NCBI GenBank assembly: GCA_913009765.1
Contig: CAJVYT010000072.1
Coordinates: 1-13,487, forward strand
Direction of reading: 5' to 3'
From: an uncultured candidate division Zixibacteria bacterium
GTDB taxonomy: Bacteria; Zixibacteria; MSB-5A5; GN15; FEB-12
Length of the DNA: 13,487 nucleotides
This document shows positions 13,357 through 13,487 of the stretch, in pieces. Under the pieces are notes generated by a model. That model saw only the letters and a list, made by a program, of their open reading frames with translations, did not search any database and had not been told where the DNA came from. Within the stretch, counting starts at the first letter, position 1; each line of letters opens with the position of its first letter. The translations under genes were made by a program, and so were the position numbers.

Positions 13357-13487
13357 AAAAAAAAAAAAATAAACATTTACAAAAACCATTAACGATACCG
13401 TTGGTTACATCCGGGTTGAAGACCAAGTTGTACCCTACCACGCAGCACACACAATCAATGCTCGTGTTCACTATCACACATCGAGCT
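13357..13487. other. Poly-A tract and tail of unknown origin beyond the adapter
   Basis: Thirteen A residues (13357-13369) are what an instrument often reports after the end of a short library molecule. The remaining 118 nt are of higher complexity and more GC-rich than the contig. One plus-strand frame is open from 13373 to the end (about 38 codons, including 'GYIRVEDQVVPYHAAHTINA'), but the opposite strand is largely open too, so this is weak evidence for coding. It lies outside the adapter and cannot be assumed to come from the same genome. Confidence 0.7.

Noticed and set aside
13277..13477. 66-residue minus-strand open frame over the right end
   Set aside because: Its central part ('SSRRRHTRYISVTGVQTCALPI') is a translation of the adapter in another frame, a known contamination signature.

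Overview
The window is an assembled contig, about 13.2 kb of bacterial DNA, flanked on both sides by sequencing-library artefact. Positions 56-121 are an Illumina TruSeq P7 adapter with the 8-nt index ATATCAGT. Positions 13291-13356 are the exact reverse complement of that adapter with the same index. Outside them lie a T-rich tract (1-55), a poly-A tract (13357-13369) and a 118-nt tail of unknown origin. Genuine sequence therefore runs from about 122 to 13290, and the first and last genes are cut by the contig ends.

The DNA is AT-rich by eye. Shine-Dalgarno sites precede several genes, and a textbook sigma70-type promoter (TTGACA-17-TATTAT) drives a tRNA, which argues against a classical Bacteroidetes promoter system. 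The tRNA does not encode CCA. A secreted subtilase with PKD, cohesin-like and dockerin domains ending in a 'YMFQNGPPP' signature recalls proteins I associate with FCB-group candidate phyla such as Zixibacteria, Marinimicrobia or Cloacimonadota. That placement is an inference from memory, not a measured result.

Layout. (1) 123-1535, plus strand: 5'-truncated polytopic membrane glycosyltransferase-like protein. (2) 1598-2433, minus strand: promoter, tRNA-Pro(UGG), an unknown 202-aa protein, then a degenerate 3' fragment of the same tRNA-Pro in the same orientation. This looks like an integration or duplication scar. (3) 2434-2722: no gene, but two inverted-repeat elements. (4) 2723-5607, plus strand: rlmN, a secreted unknown protein and a small putative lipoprotein, ending in a strong bidirectional terminator. 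(5) 5672-7486, minus strand: an S41 carboxyl-terminal processing protease. (6) 7798-10851, plus strand: a tight four-gene run (signal-peptidase-I-like protein lacking the canonical catalytic residues, HAD phosphatase, O6-alkylguanine-DNA alkyltransferase, M29 aminopeptidase). (7) 10852-11255: a repeat-rich gap with a MITE-like inverted repeat, other hairpins, a tandem 22-mer pair and a terminator. (8) 11256-13290, minus strand: the N-terminally truncated subtilase.

Most genes are housekeeping (rRNA/tRNA methylation, DNA repair, proteolysis). The least explained items are the tRNA-flanked 202-aa gene, the secreted protein plus lipoprotein pair behind rlmN, the degenerate signal-peptidase homologue, and the palindromic intergenic repeats. 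I do not see a clear new defence or mobile system.
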